From Melastoma dodecandrum (Eukaryota > Streptophyta > Magnoliopsida > Myrtales > Melastomataceae): 64,000 nt of DNA. Location: positions 1-64,000 of the forward strand of contig JARUPY010000293.1 in NCBI GenBank assembly GCA_029817715.1, written 5' to 3'. Of this stretch, positions 63,701 to 64,000 are shown piece by piece (the stretch's first letter is position 1; every line of letters starts with the position of its first letter). A program made the position numbers and the translations under genes. The notes beneath the pieces are model-generated. The model was not told the origin of the DNA. It ran no database searches and saw only the letters and a list, made by a program, of their open reading frames with translations.

Positions 63701-63955
63701 TGATTAAGCATATATCACAGAGAGGTAGAAAAGCCTTGTCAATTTTTTAAAATATAACCTGTTATCGAGTTCTTGTTGTTTCATTTCCAAGCTCAGTGCT
63801 TCAAAAGCTGGTCCAAAGGCACTATCAGAGAATCCCTTATTTGTCGAAACACCCACAGATAGATCTTCTGGAAAATGATTTTTTGACTGGCGTTTAAAGC
63901 AATTCTTGGATAAGAGATCCCACGGATACAAAGGCCGTTTCTCACATTCAAGTAT
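45759..63955 (-). CDS. ABCA1: Full-size ABC transporter, subfamily A, ABCA1/AOH type (N-terminus beyond window)
   Basis: Predicted lipid or sterol-type transporter of the ABCA family; the plant substrate is unknown. Twenty-nine exons join in phase and give 1398 residues plus stop, against about 1880 for the whole protein, so the first membrane half lies past 64000. In order: NBD1 Walker [10 protein letters not shown] (63035-63141), signature [10 protein letters not shown] (61601-61699), Walker [11 protein letters not shown] (61315-61499); the largest exon 60033-60728 with a membrane segment starting TM half 2; membrane exons from 56333-56416 to 54136-54282; NBD2 Walker [10 protein letters not shown] (52754-52889), [10 protein letters not shown] and VILDEPSTG (48301-48451); final exon 45759-45846. 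Others: 63759-63955, 63574-63686, 58674-58852, 56828-57038, 52994-53254, 52152-52259, 47956-48092, 47413-47713, 46211-46344. Intron donors are GT except one GC at 47792. Three antisense LINE pieces sit in two introns. Confidence 0.93.
47791..47792 (-). other. Non-canonical GC splice donor in ABCA1
   Basis: Exon 47793-47867 ends LELE and must join VKPTEVDG in exon 47413-47713. The boundary reads GGAG|GCATGA with no GT that keeps phase nearby, and the acceptor is CGCAG. A GC-AG intron is the simplest reading; a GT to GC sequencing error is the alternative. Confidence 0.6.
48627..52085 (+). mobile_element. LINE copy 4, youngest and coding-intact, in an ABCA1 intron
   Basis: 5'-truncated L1-type plant LINE. 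It ends with the family tail and the longest A run in the window (about 52057-52082). Flanking sequences 48610-48626 and 52086-52102 (TTGC, four variable bases, ATCTCCCTT) agree at 14 of 17 positions and are the probable target-site duplication. It lacks ORF1 and the endonuclease domain, so it could not move on its own. It lies in the ABCA1 intron between exons 52152-52259 and 48301-48451, antisense to the gene, lengthening that intron by about 3.46 kb. Confidence 0.85.
48650..52012 (+). CDS. LINE ORF2 remnant: reverse transcriptase, zf-RVT and RNase H, 1120 codons uninterrupted
   Basis: The frame opens within the truncated ORF2 after its linker and runs unbroken to GSVT-stop. In order: RT region ([42 protein letters not shown], catalytic FADD with D421 and D422), thumb region ([18 protein letters not shown]), zf-RVT knuckle ([18 protein letters not shown]), and an RNase H domain with its acidic residues ([32 protein letters not shown]). 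RNase H at the ORF2 C-terminus is known from a branch of plant L1 elements. The ATG at 48650 is an accident of truncation, with an in-frame TAG two codons upstream. Expression is not expected unless driven from flanking DNA. Confidence 0.9.
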   Translation: MHRLAKRALQHKNYKSFLFRQICSREMGIVTFRLQGIQNFLESRNSTFLVSLEKKLIQDYNTILEEEEQLWFMKSRANWILEGERNTRFFHASTIARRRANRILGLKVGNSWIEDHEEIGNHIRSTFQERYTSTTPNSTSLDNQLEPPIPSTPAVNPMNHEKLDRLCDEMEIKKALFSLNPTKAPGPDGLHPMFFQKFWEIVKSSITARIKHIFHTRKLTGDLGNTSIVLIPKTDSPETVDQLRPISLCNTIYKVLSKMIVNRIRPIMQDIISPYQSSFLPGRRTTDNYIVAQEILHSSSTMKGRKGMLAIKVDMQKAFDLMEWNFIEKILQFFNFPKGLITLIMSCISTPTYNILFNGGHLSPFNPSRGIRQGDPLSPYLFILCLEYLSYLIEKECTTGKWRKLAASRGGPSFSHLFFADDLLLFGEATMKNAKAIKRALQRFCDLSGQHVNSSKSHILFSPNVRNHMAKKIATETGFRITRNFGKYLGFPLRTGTDNNSAFNTVIERVRNKLAGWQTKFLSKAARVVVIKSTAEAIPAYLMSCIKWPRKAQEELDRLNRNFLWGSTEESRKLHLINWHQVTKKKEEGGLGLFRAKDRNTALLSGLSWRLHTEQNSQWRQVIINKYGKQLEKRKQGSCIFKALKVGEELLRQGLRMKVQSGAQTRFWLDDWLGCGSLRNKLIGPLDKVEINKTVAAYHDELGWKKTGSTNYLPKEIWDHIASLTLRDGTSARDQITWKHSCDGEFTNASAYALAHKKEGNYGEAKVNWIWKLPILPKQKIFLWLSWFERLPTRDMLNTRNITHGKLCPVCEWETETTLHILRDCPISQITWHLFQHPKSLEEVNTATTTQQWLQGNLNTRKAYAVTYRGIQWPILFTSVAWHLWKQRNNNVFRQEFSSRDPYAQIMENAAELQALLGRRSKTRIQRAVITQETENTNFEGNRESQITYSPAQDKWEPSPDLPYILNTDAAAKEGELYVGLGGVIRDQKGTWIGGFCVRKPSTNCLLAEAQAVLEGIRFAQDKGIKYLAIQTDAATLVNNLNGSKKPTSFITPFMAKCRLLLCELEETTISHIARGQNRVADKLAKEALNRTTLSTFDYPPDFILDLLHDDIPCNMGSVT
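53632..53659 (+). repeat. T15-G13 homopolymer junction in an ABCA1 intron
   Basis: Fifteen T are followed directly by thirteen G, then TGTTGGGGGG. On the transcribed strand this reads as a C run followed by an A run. The exact lengths are doubtful because such runs are error-prone. Confidence 0.7.
57073..57869 (+). mobile_element. LINE fragment 5 (RNase H end), beside an ABCA1 splice acceptor
   Basis: Holds [12 protein letters not shown], a linker, then an RNase H domain ([53 protein letters not shown]) broken by a stop at about 57538 and earlier frame changes. It ends ISGSVT-stop, the family tail and a 10-A run (57860-57869). AATACTAT at 57065-57072 and 57868-57875 may be a short target-site duplication. 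The host exon starts at 57038, so only some 26-34 bp of native intron separate the LINE from the acceptor. Confidence 0.85.
58124..58189 (+). mobile_element. LINE fragment 6: 66-bp 3' stub with clear target-site duplication
   Basis: Only the last bases of the frame (TCTGTAACCTAA), the family 3' tail (CGATTATCTAATGCTACC, TTCACTACC) and nine A remain. It is flanked by GGATATGTATCAAAT (58109-58123) and GGATATGAATCAAAT (58190-58204), 14 of 15 identical. It lies in the same ABCA1 intron as fragment 5, again antisense to the gene. Confidence 0.9.
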
Positions 63956-64000
63956 CTAATGAACAACAAAACATGTCAGAAATTATGAATTTTCCCACAA

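Overview
This is plant nuclear DNA, most likely from an angiosperm. The evidence is intron-rich genes with GT-AG splice sites, plant-only families (MIKC MADS-box, class B heat-shock factor, MIZ1/DUF617, chloroplast NTRC, PSPG-box glycosyltransferase) and plant L1-type LINEs. An HsfB3-type heat-shock factor is present. From memory that class is missing from surveyed grasses, so a non-grass is slightly favoured, but the species cannot be named from the sequence.

Layout: 1-10542 (+) is the 3' part of INO80; its exons upstream of about 7.85 kb are scrambled by small indels, while its last five exons are clean. 12410-13777 (-) is a single-exon zeatin O-glucosyltransferase-like UGT. 18023-21695 (-) is TFIIB in seven exons, one of only 25 nt. 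24130-25968 (+) is a GT61 glycosyltransferase in three exons. 26692-27775 (+) is a six-exon MIKC MADS-box gene, perhaps AGL15/AGL18-like. 29875-30744 (-) is a MIZ1-like DUF617 gene. 31675-36823 (-) is chloroplast NTRC in ten exons. 37538-40031 (+) is HsfB3 in two exons. 45759 to beyond the right end of the window (-) is a full-size ABCA1-type transporter, with 29 exons visible (1398 codons plus stop).

The multi-exon models were built by hand from splice sites. Each exon length was checked against codon phase, and all clean genes close in frame. The genes are ordinary housekeeping, development and stress genes with no operon-like relation. NTRC and HsfB3 diverge from a shared 714-bp interval.

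The notable content is mobile DNA. Six pieces of one LINE family, all on the + strand, sit in introns of TFIIB, NTRC and ABCA1 (always antisense to the host gene) and in one intergenic spot. They range from an uninterrupted 1120-codon RT/RNase H frame to a 66-bp 3' stub with a clear target-site duplication. Four related long-TIR elements, probably non-autonomous MULEs, lie between 38.2 and 45.5 kb. One has a perfect 9-bp duplication, and another was later split by a LINE. A separate large inverted repeat lies at 28.4-29.0 kb and a tRNA-derived SINE at 37.0-37.2 kb. I saw no rRNA, intact tRNA gene or CRISPR array.
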